In this document: positions 39,627 to 51,581 of the stretch, in pieces
Position numbering within the stretch: the first letter of the stretch is position 1
Layout: each line of letters opens with the position of its first letter
Source of the DNA: an uncultured Gammaproteobacteria bacterium
Lineage (GTDB): Bacteria; Pseudomonadota; Gammaproteobacteria; Nitrosococcales; Methylophagaceae
Assembly (NCBI GenBank): GCA_905181885.1
Contig: CAJIZI010000001.1
Location: 248,001-312,000, forward strand
Length of the DNA: 64,000 bases
Direction: 5' to 3'
Program-made: the position numbers and the translations under genes
Notes under the pieces: model-generated
What the model was told of the DNA's origin: nothing
Seen by the model: the letters and a program-made list of their open reading frames with translations, nothing else
The model's database searches: none

Positions 39627-41045
39627 TTGAAACCTACATTTGGCTTTCTCATCACTTCAATATTAGTGCTCACTTCATGTAGTCCTAGCCCAACACAGCT
39701 CGAGAAAATAAAACAGCGCGGTGAGCTTATAGTATTAAGTCGCTATGGGCCTACGACACTCCATGAGAATGATGGCCAATTTTCGGGGCTGGAATATGAT
39801 TTAGCAAAACAGTTTTCGGAGCGTTTAGGGGTAAAGCTCAAGCTCATAATTCCTGACAACTTAGGTAATATTTTAGATGAAATAGAGCATAATAAAGCTG
39901 ATATCGCCGCTGCAGGCTTAACGATAACACCTAAGCGCGAGAAAAAAATCCGTTTCGGTCCTGTTTATCAAGAAGTCTCACAACAGCTCGTTTACCGCCA
40001 AGGTAATAACAAACCTAAAAACCTCGCATCTCTTGAAAACAAGCTATTAGAAGTGGTAGCCGATAGCAGCCACGTCGATCAACTCATACAACACCAAAGT
40101 GATATACCAGAACTAAAATGGATCGCAAGTAAGTTGCTTGACAGCAAGAATCTACTTGAGCTCGTACAATTAGAAATGATTGATTACACCATTGCTGATT
40201 CTAATGAGATCACAGTAAATCAAAACCTATTCCCCGAGTTACGTGTAGCTTTTAATGTTTCAGATCCCCAGCCACTTGCGTGGGCTATGTCATTGTCAGA
40301 AGATTCTTCACTTTATGACGAGGTCATACTTTTTTTTGAAGATATAACCGTAACTGGGAAGCTGGATAGGCTTATGGAAAAATACTATGGCCATATCCGA
40401 CGCTTTGATTATGTTGATACTCGTGCTATCTATAGGAAATTATTAACTCAATTGCCAAAATACCAACTCTTCTTTGAGCAAGCAGGAGTAAATTTTAATA
40501 TTGATTGGCGCCTCCTTGCCGCTATCTCATACCAGGAGTCACACTGGGATCCAAAAGCAATCTCCAATACTGGAGTAAAAGGTCTTATGATGATCACAAA
40601 TGTGACTGCCAAACAAATGAAAATTAAGAATAGAAGAGATCCTGAGCAAAGTATTAATGCCGGTGCCGGTTACCTAAGCTTGTTACGAAAACGTCTTCCA
40701 GAACGGATCCAAGAACCTGACAGAACATGGATGGCATTGGCCGCCTATAATATAGGTTTCGGCCATTTAGAAGATGCTCGTATATTGACAAAACAAAATG
40801 GTAAGAATCCTGACCATTGGCCCGACGTCAAAAAATCTTTACCATTGTTGAGTAAGAAGAAATGGTATAGCCAAACTCGCCATGGGTACGCCCGCGGTAA
40901 TGAGCCAGTCAATTATATTAAAAATATTCGTCGATACTACGACATCATATTATACGTAAATCAAGATAACACCACGGACAAAACCCAATATCAAGAAGGT
41001 GAAGTCAAAGGGTCTACACAACAAGAGCCGCCTCCTGCTTTATAA
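39627..41045 (+). CDS. mltF: Membrane-bound lytic transglycosylase MltF
   Basis: 472 residues from TTG 39627. A lipoprotein-like signal ends LTSCSPS. Residues 30-260 are a solute-binding protein type 3 domain (GLEYDLAKQFSERLGVKL), and residues 270-440 are the SLT domain with catalytic glutamate in AAISYQESHWDPKA, then GVKGLMMIT and AAYNIGFGHLEDAR. This two-domain layout defines MltF. It cleaves peptidoglycan with formation of 1,6-anhydro ends. Confidence 0.93.
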   Translation: MKPTFGFLITSILVLTSCSPSPTQLEKIKQRGELIVLSRYGPTTLHENDGQFSGLEYDLAKQFSERLGVKLKLIIPDNLGNILDEIEHNKADIAAAGLTITPKREKKIRFGPVYQEVSQQLVYRQGNNKPKNLASLENKLLEVVADSSHVDQLIQHQSDIPELKWIASKLLDSKNLLELVQLEMIDYTIADSNEITVNQNLFPELRVAFNVSDPQPLAWAMSLSEDSSLYDEVILFFEDITVTGKLDRLMEKYYGHIRRFDYVDTRAIYRKLLTQLPKYQLFFEQAGVNFNIDWRLLAAISYQESHWDPKAISNTGVKGLMMITNVTAKQMKIKNRRDPEQSINAGAGYLSLLRKRLPERIQEPDRTWMALAAYNIGFGHLEDARILTKQNGKNPDHWPDVKKSLPLLSKKKWYSQTRHGYARGNEPVNYIKNIRRYYDIILYVNQDNTTDKTQYQEGEVKGSTQQEPPPAL

Positions 41046-41170
41046 CTAAACTTTGTTTTTCATTTCGGCAACGTGAGGTATCAAATATGGTATCTGTAAG
41101 GTTTAGGAAAACCTCCCTCTAATATTCATGTAACACAATTTAGCAGTATACTTCGCCCTCTCGATATCAC

Positions 41171-41800
41171 TTAATCTGAACTATGACCAATTAAGAAATC
41201 AACTACCGAAAAAAGCTGCTCCACACCACCTGCCATCGGGACACTTGTGTGATATTGGCCGTTGATAACAAAGGCGGGGACGCCTGTGATTCCTGACTTC
41301 TTAGTAACTGCGGTTGCTTTCTTTACTTTCGTCTTTACAGCGAATGATTTCATCATCTTTTCAAAAGTTTGTCGCTCAATACCCTGGCTAGCGACATAAT
41401 CAAGTATCTGTTTTTCTGTCGATAGTTGTAATCCATCTTCATGAATAGCTTCAAAAAACAGTGGGTGTAATTTTTCCATATATCCTAGAGATTCTGCCGC
41501 ATAAAATGCCCTAGCGAATGGAACTTGCCTGAGACTAAAAACAGCTGGTACTTGAGAGAAAGTCACGTTGTCATCCATTGAGCTTTTCCAGTCGTCCACC
41601 TCAGGCTCTAAGTGGTAACAATGTGGACAGGTATACATAAACAGTTCAAGTACTTCTATAGACTTATCATTACTTACCGCAAGACGTTGTGTATTAATCT
41701 TATAATGCACATCATCCGTGTAGGCTGCAGGTAATGCCAGTGCTAATATTGTACTAAAAGACAACACCAAAACTAACAATACTTTTATTCTTTTTATCAT
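41171..41800 (-). CDS. dsbA: Thiol:disulfide interchange protein DsbA
   Basis: 209 residues with signal peptide (VLLVLVLSFSTILALALPAA) and thioredoxin fold with active site FMYTCPHCYHLEP (CPHC) and cis-proline motif SGITGVPAFV. Introduces disulfides into periplasmic proteins; placed beside cytochrome c assembly genes, whose apocytochromes it may oxidise. Lies 25 nt after ccsB. Confidence 0.94.
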   Translation of the reverse strand: MIKRIKVLLVLVLSFSTILALALPAAYTDDVHYKINTQRLAVSNDKSIEVLELFMYTCPHCYHLEPEVDDWKSSMDDNVTFSQVPAVFSLRQVPFARAFYAAESLGYMEKLHPLFFEAIHEDGLQLSTEKQILDYVASQGIERQTFEKMMKSFAVKTKVKKATAVTKKSGITGVPAFVINGQYHTSVPMAGGVEQLFSVVDFLIGHSSD

Positions 41801-41825
41801 CCTACTAAATTCCTATTGTTGGGTG

Positions 41826-42983
41826 TTATAGTTCGCCGTATGAGTGCAAGCCACCTAAGAACATATTGACTCCTAGAAAAGCAAACAAGGTAACAAATAA
41901 ACCGATAACTGCCCACCATGCCATTGGTCTTCCATGCCAGCCTTTTATCATTCTCATGTGCAACCAAGCTGCATAATTCAACCAAACAATTAACGCCCAA
42001 GTTTCTTTAGGATCCCAAGACCAATACCCGCCCCATGCTTCTGCTGCCCACAAAGCTCCCAGTACCGTAGCCACTGTGAAAAATGCAAAGCCAAGCGCGA
42101 TCGATTTATAAATCAAATCTTCCATGACAATTAAGTCTGGCATAACTGTTGACATCAGGCCATCTGGTTTTACTTTTCGAGCCCAAGAAGTGAGCAAATA
42201 GGCAGAGCCAATCATCGCAGCCATTGAAAAAGCACCGTAACCAACAAAGTTTGCAGGAACATGAATCTTCATCCAATAACTCTGTAACGCAGGGACAAGA
42301 GGCTGAATATCAGCCGCATTGCGGCCAAACGTGTACCAAAGCTGAAAGGCTACCGCAGCACTGATCACCAACAGAACAAAACCACCCAAAGCTCGCGTCT
42401 GGTAGCGTCGTTCATAAAACAAATATATTAGCGCCGTAATTACAGCAAACAGTATGAAGACTTCATAGAGATTGCTCACAGGAATATGACCTACATCAGC
42501 GCCAATGAGATATGACTCTCTCCAACGAACCATTAAGCCAACCATACCTAATGTAGTAGCCAGCCAAGTCATAGCAGAGCCGACTTTTTCCGTAAACTCA
42601 GAACGTGAAAACAAGCCTATAAAATAAGCAAACGTAGCCATCACAAACAATGCACTCATCCACATAATTGCAGATTGGCTGGCAAGAATATAATTTAGAA
42701 AGAAACTTGTTTCTGGTGCTGCTAAGTCAGCGCCATAAAGCTTTATAGCGATTAAACTTAAAGCTGTCACTGCAACAATATGTATTCGGAAACCCGGCCA
42801 GTTTTGACCTAATAAAGCCATCCCTGCCGCAGTAAAAATAACAATCCCTATCTCATAGATATCAAAGAGTGACCCATACATTGAGAATAATACGCTCGCT
42901 GCGAGCATCATCAATAGCCACCATGACCATTGAACTGCTGTTGAACTACTATCCCTATTCATCATTGTTTCATAATTTGTCAT
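41826..42983 (-). CDS. ccsB: System II cytochrome c biogenesis protein CcsB/ResC
   Basis: 385 residues, polytopic. The heme-handling WWD motif WGGYWSWDPKETWALIVW is present, with conserved histidines nearby. With ResB it forms the system II heme lyase. E. coli uses system I instead, so system II is a clue to lineage. Follows resB by 41 nt. Confidence 0.93.
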   Translation of the reverse strand: MTNYETMMNRDSSSTAVQWSWWLLMMLAASVLFSMYGSLFDIYEIGIVIFTAAGMALLGQNWPGFRIHIVAVTALSLIAIKLYGADLAAPETSFFLNYILASQSAIMWMSALFVMATFAYFIGLFSRSEFTEKVGSAMTWLATTLGMVGLMVRWRESYLIGADVGHIPVSNLYEVFILFAVITALIYLFYERRYQTRALGGFVLLVISAAVAFQLWYTFGRNAADIQPLVPALQSYWMKIHVPANFVGYGAFSMAAMIGSAYLLTSWARKVKPDGLMSTVMPDLIVMEDLIYKSIALGFAFFTVATVLGALWAAEAWGGYWSWDPKETWALIVWLNYAAWLHMRMIKGWHGRPMAWWAVIGLFVTLFAFLGVNMFLGGLHSYGEL

Positions 42984-43024
42984 TATTTACTCATCACTAT
43001 GTTTACGCCCTCTCCGTCAGAACA

Positions 43025-45031
43025 TTATTGAGAATCAGAGTTCCCAACTGCACGTTTTAACTTTGTTGCAATATAATTGAAGACCATATCAAAATCACGC
43101 GGGTTACGATTACTCATGCCAGCTAAAATTATCTCACTTTCACCATTTTTTTGTTTAACCAAAGCCCAAAAGCGTCTTTGAGGCAGGTAAAATAGTATAA
43201 ACACTCCTGCAATCAATAGTGCACATCCAAGGTAAACTGTTGATTTTCCCGGTGTACGTGCAATCTGTAGACCGCTAGCCTGAACATGCTCAAAATCTCT
43301 CAATGACAAATAAACTGGTGAGCCGTAGCGAGATAAGCTCCCTATTGTATCGGCCGCATCTTGTAAAAATAATAATTCGGCTTCAGTCACCGGCTTCGTT
43401 TGCTCTTTATCCATAAAGTACAATCGAGCCAACATTTCGCGCAGCATGCTCAAATAAGCAGGGCCCAATTTTTCACGCTGGTTTTCAGGCAATGATGTTT
43501 CAATATATTCGCTAACTTCCGTAAACCCACCTTTAAGATACATCGTCACTAACGTTGTTAGTGTCTTCTGCAAACTCACTTTCATACGAGTATCAGATGT
43601 ATCAGACATTTGAGATAAGGTTTCCTCCATCATTTGTCTTGATACTTCTTCTACAGCACTTTTGTCATGTAAGCGCTGTAAAAACCGGGTAAATGTCTTT
43701 AGGCTTCCTTGACGATCTATCGGTATGTATAAGTAACCAAACTCTTCTGCGGGACTAGATCTAACACCACTCAGATAGAAGGCTCTACCCTCTCGCATAA
43801 CTGGAGCCATATAGTTTACATATTCTTTAGCCTCACCCGTGGCTGTTCGCAGTTTAAACCCAAAACTAGGTCCAAAATTTCGAAGCCTCTCTGGCTCTTC
43901 TTCCGTCGGATCTGGGTTGATATTAAATGGCCTGAATGAATTTATTTCTAGACGAAGGCTTTGCCCTCCCAAATTCATTTGACGCTTTTCAAATACTTTG
44001 CCTTCAAAACTGATCGCACCTTGCTCCGAACGGTCATCCAAAGGCCAGGCTTTCATAGTAAGGTTAGAGCCTCCATCAGCAAAACTCGACTGGTAAATTG
44101 AGTAACCTTTATGAATAAGAGGATGATTAACAGCAATAGTTGTTTTCAGTGGTTCAGGTAAATCGTTATCATACAAAATCAGATCTGTTTCGAATGACTT
44201 CGGCTGACCAGTTGCATAGTGCTCTATTCGAAAGTCTTCCACTTTTAATGCAAATGGTAATTCCTGTACTAAATAACCATCGCGTAGCGCTAAAAAAACG
44301 ACATTAGCTGTTCGGCCTTCTGGAATTTGGATACTACCGCGAAAAGCTTGGTTCCCCACGGGCAATCGACTTTCTTTTGGGACATCGTTCGTTGCTAAGT
44401 CGCGTGTTTCAACTTTTAAGTCACCTTGCCATTCTGCAAATTTAACCCGTAAATTACTATCCAATAACCCCCCGATACAAATCACTATGATAGCAATGTG
44501 TGTAAAAAGGTAACCCAGACGATTCAACCCTCCTCGCATCGCAGACAATAAAAGCCCCTCATCCTTTACTGTTCTTCTGACACGAAAGCCTTCTTCTGTA
44601 AGACCTTTCTCTAATGCTAGAGCAACCTCTTCACTGGGTAATTTAACTGGCCACTGTGTATTGTGATGCATAACTCTTAAAGACTTTTCACGAACGTGGG
44701 TACGCAAGTTCCACATATCTTTGATCATACTCGGCGCATTGCGAGTTACGCATACCGTTGTTGAAAGTACTAGTAAAGTTAGAACTATCAAAAACCACAA
44801 AGCACTATACACATCATATAAACCTGCGGCCTCAAACACCTCAAACCAGAAAGGACCAAACTTGATAACATAATCTGCATATGGCTGGTTTTGCTGCAAC
44901 AAAGTACCGATAACAGATGCAACCGCTAAAGCCAATAGCAATGTGATAGCTAAGTCCATCGAGCCCATTAGCAAAACTAAACGACGGCGGAATAATTGGA
45001 ATGGGTTAGATGAAGCTTTAGCGTTAGACAT
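43025..45031 (-). CDS. resB: System II cytochrome c biogenesis protein ResB
   Basis: 668 residues. N-terminal helices (ASVIGTLLQQNQPYADYV) with the typical FGPFWFEVFEAAGLYDVYSALWF segment, a large periplasmic domain and a final helix near residue 610 (VYLGCALLIAGVFILFYLPQRRFW). Heme delivery and apocytochrome capture with CcsB. Upstream is cytochrome c4, a substrate. Confidence 0.93.
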   Translation of the reverse strand: MSNAKASSNPFQLFRRRLVLLMGSMDLAITLLLALAVASVIGTLLQQNQPYADYVIKFGPFWFEVFEAAGLYDVYSALWFLIVLTLLVLSTTVCVTRNAPSMIKDMWNLRTHVREKSLRVMHHNTQWPVKLPSEEVALALEKGLTEEGFRVRRTVKDEGLLLSAMRGGLNRLGYLFTHIAIIVICIGGLLDSNLRVKFAEWQGDLKVETRDLATNDVPKESRLPVGNQAFRGSIQIPEGRTANVVFLALRDGYLVQELPFALKVEDFRIEHYATGQPKSFETDLILYDNDLPEPLKTTIAVNHPLIHKGYSIYQSSFADGGSNLTMKAWPLDDRSEQGAISFEGKVFEKRQMNLGGQSLRLEINSFRPFNINPDPTEEEPERLRNFGPSFGFKLRTATGEAKEYVNYMAPVMREGRAFYLSGVRSSPAEEFGYLYIPIDRQGSLKTFTRFLQRLHDKSAVEEVSRQMMEETLSQMSDTSDTRMKVSLQKTLTTLVTMYLKGGFTEVSEYIETSLPENQREKLGPAYLSMLREMLARLYFMDKEQTKPVTEAELLFLQDAADTIGSLSRYGSPVYLSLRDFEHVQASGLQIARTPGKSTVYLGCALLIAGVFILFYLPQRRFWALVKQKNGESEIILAGMSNRNPRDFDMVFNYIATKLKRAVGNSDSQ

Positions 45032-45130
45032 ATAATGAGAAACCGTTTAAATTCGATAACCTGTATCGAATGTATGTTAAAGAGTCGGCATTTTTTACCC
45101 TTGCACGACTTTCAAAGTTAATGCTAATCC

Positions 45131-45736
45131 TTAGTGCAACGCAGAAATATAGGCACTCACAGCCTTTTTTTCATCGGCTGATAACCTCGATGAAATATCA
45201 CGCATCATATCATTAGGATCATTATTCCGATCACCTTGAGAAAAAGCATCGAGTTGCATCTCAACATAGCGTGCATGTTGACCTGACAATGCTGGCCATT
45301 TAGCTGCTGGTATACCTGCTCCACGAGGCCCATGACATGACATGCAGGCTGGCACTCCAGTTTCCTTATTACCCGCACGGTACAACTTTTGGCCTTGCTC
45401 TATTAAGCTTTCAGAAACCAATCCAGCTGTTACTTTCTGCGATGCATAGTAAGCTGAAAGGTCAGCTAAACCCTGTGCCGAAATGTCTGCAATCATAGGG
45501 CCCATGATAAGACTCTCACGTGTTCCAGATGCAAAATTTAACAGTTGCTTGTACAAATACCCTTCTCCCTGCCCTGCCAATTTCGGGAAAGAGGGCTCAG
45601 AGCTATTACCATCGACTCCATGGCATGCTGCACATTGGGCTGAGATTACTTTACCTGCAGCAATGTCACCTGCCGCCAAACTTGGTAAAGTTACTACTGC
45701 AAAGCTCATTACTATCATCAACAACCATTTTTTCAT
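45131..45736 (-). CDS. Diheme cytochrome c4
   Basis: 201 residues from ATG 45736. Signal peptide (LLMIVMSFAVVTLPSLAAG), two heme sites CAACHG and CMSCHG about 100 residues apart, and methionine ligand regions PMIAD and DMMRD. The two-domain form is typical of c4, a soluble or weakly membrane-bound electron donor to cbb3-type oxidases. Divergent to engB. Confidence 0.94.
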   Translation of the reverse strand: MKKWLLMIVMSFAVVTLPSLAAGDIAAGKVISAQCAACHGVDGNSSEPSFPKLAGQGEGYLYKQLLNFASGTRESLIMGPMIADISAQGLADLSAYYASQKVTAGLVSESLIEQGQKLYRAGNKETGVPACMSCHGPRGAGIPAAKWPALSGQHARYVEMQLDAFSQGDRNNDPNDMMRDISSRLSADEKKAVSAYISALH

Positions 45737-45950
45737 TATGCTTTCCACATTTTGAATACATTAAGCTAATCTTGGGATATGCTACCCTATATTAGATTTT
45801 TTTTGCACCTTGCAGCTCTGTATACCCTCCCTAAATAATGTTTCAAATAGCAATATGATGGTACTTACAGCATTGCTTTAACTGAAAAGCTTCTCACCAC
45901 CACCAATGCCCATGTAAAATAGTGCATATTGATTTATTTAAAGGCCAATT

Positions 45951-46562
45951 ATGTCTCATCCTTATAGACAAGCTCAATACACAATAAGTGCCACGCAATT
46001 GTCAGAACTTCCCGTTGATGAAGGTATTGAGGTTGCATTTGCTGGCCGTTCAAATGCAGGAAAATCTAGTGCGATCAACACCATTACTGACCAAAAATCA
46101 CTCGCACGAATAAGTAAAACTCCTGGCAGGACACAGATGATAAACTTTTTTAGTATTGATGACAGTCATAGCTTGGTCGATCTCCCTGGTTATGGCTATG
46201 CGAAAGTACCTGAAAAAATTAAAATTAGATGGCAGCAAACACTTGGTAAATATCTCGAAACACGTCAAGCATTGCGCGGCTTGGTCTTGATGATGGATAT
46301 TCGTCACCCTCTTAAAGAGTTTGACTTACAAATGATAAAATGGGCAAATAATGCCAAGTTATCAGTGCATATATTACTGACCAAGTCAGACAAATTAAAA
46401 CGCGGAGCAGCAAATTCGAGTCTACTCCTAGTCATGAATGAGCTACAAAAAAAAGAATTATTAGCCAGTGCCCAACTCTTTTCATCCCTTAACCATGAAG
46501 GAAAACAAGAAGCTATAGATCAGCTTAACCAATGGTTTTATCCCGATGACATAGCTAGTTGA
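45951..46562 (+). CDS. engB: Ribosome biogenesis GTPase EngB (YihA)
   Basis: 203 residues. P-loop GRSNAGKSSAIN, G3 DLPGYGYA, G4 TKSD. Binds the 50S subunit precursor during assembly. The usual divergent position to cytochrome c4 genes is seen in many Gammaproteobacteria. Confidence 0.96.
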   Translation: MSHPYRQAQYTISATQLSELPVDEGIEVAFAGRSNAGKSSAINTITDQKSLARISKTPGRTQMINFFSIDDSHSLVDLPGYGYAKVPEKIKIRWQQTLGKYLETRQALRGLVLMMDIRHPLKEFDLQMIKWANNAKLSVHILLTKSDKLKRGAANSSLLLVMNELQKKELLASAQLFSSLNHEGKQEAIDQLNQWFYPDDIAS

Positions 46563-46729
46563 ACTCACTAACAAGGTATAAGAAACTAAACAAAACCCTC
46601 ACTAACACCACTGGCACTCGACTTTGTCACTCCGCGTCCTATAAAACAACCTAAGTGGCACAGCATTCTAGTTACAAGTATAATCCAGCTCCCCAATGAT
46701 GTTTTCCAAATAACATCCAGACATATTTT

Positions 46730-46806
46730 GCGCCTGTAGCTCAGTTGGATAGAGTGTCAGTTTCCGAAACTGAAGGTCACAGGTTCGATTCCTGTCAGGC
46801 GCACCA
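46730..46806 (+). tRNA. tRNA-Arg (anticodon CCG)
   Basis: 77 nt including encoded CCA. Acceptor GCGCCTG pairs with CAGGCGC, the D-arm has AGCTCAGTTGG, anticodon stem TCAGT/ACTGA with loop TTCCGAA (anticodon CCG), and T-loop GGTTCGATTCC. Stands alone between engB and yggS. Confidence 0.95.
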
Positions 46807-46968
46807 TTTTATGACTCGTTCAATCGTCCGTCTTATTTGTACTAAAAGTTAATAACTCTGTAGTATTAATTATGAGTGCACTTGAAAGTTAAAAATATAG
46901 TATATAAATCACATCTCGTAACGTAATATTCATAACAAAGGTAGCTTCCTTAGCCGTTGGTTTACAAC

Positions 46969-47677
46969 ATGACAATCATCAAAAACCGTGAAAAAATTAT
47001 GGCTCTTATCAAGAGAGCTGCAATAAATCATAATCGTGGTTCACAAAGTATCCAATTGTTAGCCGTTAGTAAAACATGGCCATCAGAACAAATACGCCAG
47101 CTTGCCTCGGCAGGCCAACATGATTTTGGCGAAAACTACCTTCAAGAAGCCCTCATAAAAATAGAACAGCTACAGGATCTCAATTTAACTTGGCATTTTA
47201 TAGGGCCAATTCAATCTAATAAAACCAAGGATATTGCTCAACATTTTGACTGGGTACATAGTGTGGATCGTACTAAAATAGCACAACGCTTATCCAAGCA
47301 ACGTCCCGAAGACCTTCCCTCCTATGAATGTATGCATACAAGTAAATATTGATAACGAAGAGAGTAAATCAGGCATAAATGAGAGTGCTATTATTCCACT
47401 AGCTGAACAAATTGACTTACTCGATAACCTAACACTCCGTGGTCTTATGATTATTCCCAGTAAAACAGATGATATAGAGCAACAACGTCACAGTTTCCAT
47501 AAAGCCCATGCTCTTTATCAACAGCTTTGTGCCAAATATCTATCAATAGATACCCTCTCAATGGGAATGTCTAATGACATGGCTACTGCAATTTCTGAAG
47601 GTAGTACAATGGTTCGTATTGGAAGCGGTATATTTGGTCAAAGAACTACACACCTCACACCAGGTCAAGTAAACTAA
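46969..47677 (+). pseudogene. yggS: YggS-type PLP homeostasis protein, split by a frameshift
   Basis: ATG 46969 opens 128 residues (LLAVSKTWP with the PLP lysine, FGENYLQEA, WHFIGPIQSNKT), ending at 47352. The next frame continues from about 47324: VCIQVNIDNEESKSGI, LRGLMIIP and MGMSNDMATAISEGSTMVRIGSGIFG. One extra base near 47320 explains the break. Joined, it is about 235 residues, the family length. Binds pyridoxal phosphate and buffers its level. Placed before proC and yggT, the usual order. Confidence 0.9.
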
Positions 47678-47713
47678 GTAGCTTAGTATCACAACGGATA
47701 GGATAAGCAGGCG

Positions 47714-48547
47714 ATGAATGATTGTAAAATTGCATTCTTAGGTGCTGGTAATATGGCACTCAGCTTGATCGGTGGCTTAACTACTAGTGGTTTTGATCCA
47801 CAGCATATACACGTCGCAGACTCGGACCCTCTTCGCCTCACAACCCTTACTAAAACCTATTCAGTCCTGACATTTGACAATAATTATAAAGCCATTCAGT
47901 CCTGTGACGTCATTATTGCTGCTGTAAAACCCCATCAGTTACAAGACCTCATCAAACAGATTGCACCACACTGGAAAACTGGTACTTTATTGCTATCCAT
48001 TGCGGCAGGTATTCGTCTCGATGATCTTGCACGATGGTTAAACCAACCTGATCCAGCCATTGTCAGATCAATGCCTAATATGCCAGCACTCATTCAAGCT
48101 GGAGCAACTGCTTTATATGCCAACTCCTACGTGACGCCAAAACAACACGAATTAGCTGATCTTATTCTACGATCTGTCGGTTTAACCATCTGGGTTAACG
48201 ATGAAACACAAATTGATGCCGTCACTGCATTATCAGGCAGCGGTCCTGCTTATTTCTTTTTTGTAATGGAAGCAATGGAAGCTGCGGCTATCAAATTAGG
48301 TTTAGATGCTGAAACCGCGAAGCTACTCTGCCTACAGACCGCATTTGGCTCTGCTAAAATGGCATTAGAAAGTGATGAGACGACTGTAAGCCTCCGTGCA
48401 CGCGTTACTTCTCCTTCAGGCACAACTGAACGTGCTATTTCTGAACTTGAAGATGGTGGTTTATCCAGCTTATTTGAAAATGCCATGACCGCCGCTACAT
48501 TACGTTCTCGAGAGTTGGCTAAACAATTAGGTGAAGACCATGCCTAA
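47714..48547 (+). CDS. proC: Pyrroline-5-carboxylate reductase
   Basis: 277 residues. N-terminal NADP motif FLGAGNMALSLIGGL, AAVKPHQL and C-terminal SGSGPAYFFFVMEAMEAAA with TSPSGTTERAI. Last step of proline synthesis. The yggT start lies inside its final codons. Confidence 0.96.
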   Translation: MNDCKIAFLGAGNMALSLIGGLTTSGFDPQHIHVADSDPLRLTTLTKTYSVLTFDNNYKAIQSCDVIIAAVKPHQLQDLIKQIAPHWKTGTLLLSIAAGIRLDDLARWLNQPDPAIVRSMPNMPALIQAGATALYANSYVTPKQHELADLILRSVGLTIWVNDETQIDAVTALSGSGPAYFFFVMEAMEAAAIKLGLDAETAKLLCLQTAFGSAKMALESDETTVSLRARVTSPSGTTERAISELEDGGLSSLFENAMTAATLRSRELAKQLGEDHA

Positions 48548-49106
48548 TAATTACCTGAGTAGTCCCCTAATATTTTTGATCGATATCCTGTTTAGTATTT
48601 ACATTACTATCATTGCATTCAGACTCATTATGCAATGGGCACAATGGGACAATCGCCATCCATTAGTGCAACTTATTATTAAAACAACTCAAACCCCGGT
48701 AAAATTATTACGCCGCTTTTTTCCTTCTGTTGGTAAGTGGGATTCAGCCACCATTATTTTATTATTCTTTTTAACTTTCATTAAACTGTTTCTGATCAGC
48801 TCTTTGCAAGATACCTCAACTCATCAGAGCTTCTTCTTTGGCTGGTTAATAGCTGATGTTTTCGCTCTCTTCATCACACTCTTCACCTTTAGCATTCTCA
48901 TAGAAGTATTCTTAAGTTGGATTGTCCCTCCTCACACCCAGAATCATATAACCCCACTTATTCGGAGTATGAATGAGCCTCTTCTTCGGCCCATAAGACA
49001 AAAGTTACCGATCATGAATGGTCTTGATTTATCACCACTAATTGTAGTTTTAGGCCTTCAGGTATTATCCATGCTTGTTATCCCTATACTCCTCGTAACC
49101 TTTTAA
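48540..49106 (+). CDS. YggT-family integral membrane protein
   Basis: About 188 residues from ATG 48540, overlapping proC by 8 nt. Two YGGT repeats, each with helices and an RLIMQWAQWDNRHPLVQLI or LIEVFLSWIVPPHTQNHITP segment. Proposed to aid cell division or osmotic tolerance; not well established. Conserved context yggS-proC-yggT. Confidence 0.9.
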   Translation: MPNNYLSSPLIFLIDILFSIYITIIAFRLIMQWAQWDNRHPLVQLIIKTTQTPVKLLRRFFPSVGKWDSATIILLFFLTFIKLFLISSLQDTSTHQSFFFGWLIADVFALFITLFTFSILIEVFLSWIVPPHTQNHITPLIRSMNEPLLRPIRQKLPIMNGLDLSPLIVVLGLQVLSMLVIPILLVTF

Positions 49107-49180
49107 TCTCCATGTTCTTATTGCACAAATGGCCAACACTATTTAGACTTTTAACACATTCACTTAAGGAATAAACATCC

Positions 49181-50325
49181 ATGCCTGACTCAATACCAGT
49201 CGATTCAGTCGGTCTGGTTAGCCCACAATTCATCCACATTGATACTCCTCTATCGCTTGAAAGTGGCCGTATGCTTTTGCAATACGATCTCGTCTATGAA
49301 ACTTATGGTGAACTTAATATTCAGGCATCCAACGCTGTTCTCATTTGTCATGCTTTATCAGGCGATCACCATGCGGCGGGATACCACTCTCTCGAAGATA
49401 AAAGAGCCGGTTGGTGGGATAACTTAATTGGGCCGGGAAAAGCGATCGATACCAACCTATTTTTTGTAGTGTCCCTTAATAATTTAGGAGGCTGCCAAGG
49501 GTCAACGGGCCCCACCAGTATCAATCCAAACACCCAAAAACCGTACGGTCCTGATTTTCCTATTATTACAGTTGTAGACTGGGTTAATAGTCAAGCAGTC
49601 CTGGCAGATAAACTCGGCATAAGACAGTGGGCTGCAATTGTCGGCGGCAGTTTAGGGGGCATGCAAGCTATACAATGGGCGATCAGCCTGCCCGATAGAA
49701 TACGTCATGCCTTAATTATCGCAGCCGCATCAAAGCTTTCAGCGCAAAACATTGCTTTCAACGAAGTTGCAAGAACTGCGATAAAAGGGGACCCAGACTT
49801 TCATGACGGTCACTATGCAGAGCATAATACTGCCCCGAGAAAAGGTTTAGGTCTCGCCAGAATGATTGGGCATATTACTTATTTATCTGATGAGGCAATG
49901 GGGAAAAAGTTTGGGCGTGATTTACGCCATGATAGTCTTAATTACGATTACGACGTTGAGTTCCAAGTTGAAAGTTATCTACGTTATCAAAGTGAAATCT
50001 TCGCTGAACATTTTGATGCTAATACTTATTTACTCATGACTAAAGCTCTCGATTACTTTGATCCCGCAAAACATTTTAATGATAATCTCGCTGAAACTTT
50101 TGCTGAAATTAAAGCTAAATGTCTAGTGATTTCTTTTACCACCGACTGGCGATTCTCACCAGAGCGCTCACATGACATTGTTAACGCCTTACTCAGTGCC
50201 AACAAGTCTGTAACTTATGCAGAAATAGAAGCTACTCAGGGTCATGATGCGTTTTTATTACCCATAAGCCGATACCATCAAATAGTTGGTACTTATATGA
50301 AAAGGATAATAAGCGAAGAAGAGTC

Positions 50326-50329
<4 letters not shown>
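49181..50329 (+). CDS. metX: Homoserine O-acyltransferase MetX
   Basis: 382 residues, alpha/beta hydrolase. Nucleophile [12 protein letters not shown], acid in TTDWRFSP and histidine in QGHDAFLLP. Activates homoserine for methionine synthesis. In Gammaproteobacteria many MetX with MetW use succinyl-CoA rather than acetyl-CoA, so the acyl donor is left open. metW overlaps by 4 nt (ATGA). Confidence 0.94.
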
Positions 50330-51576
<1,247 letters not shown>

Positions 51577-51581
51577 CTTGG

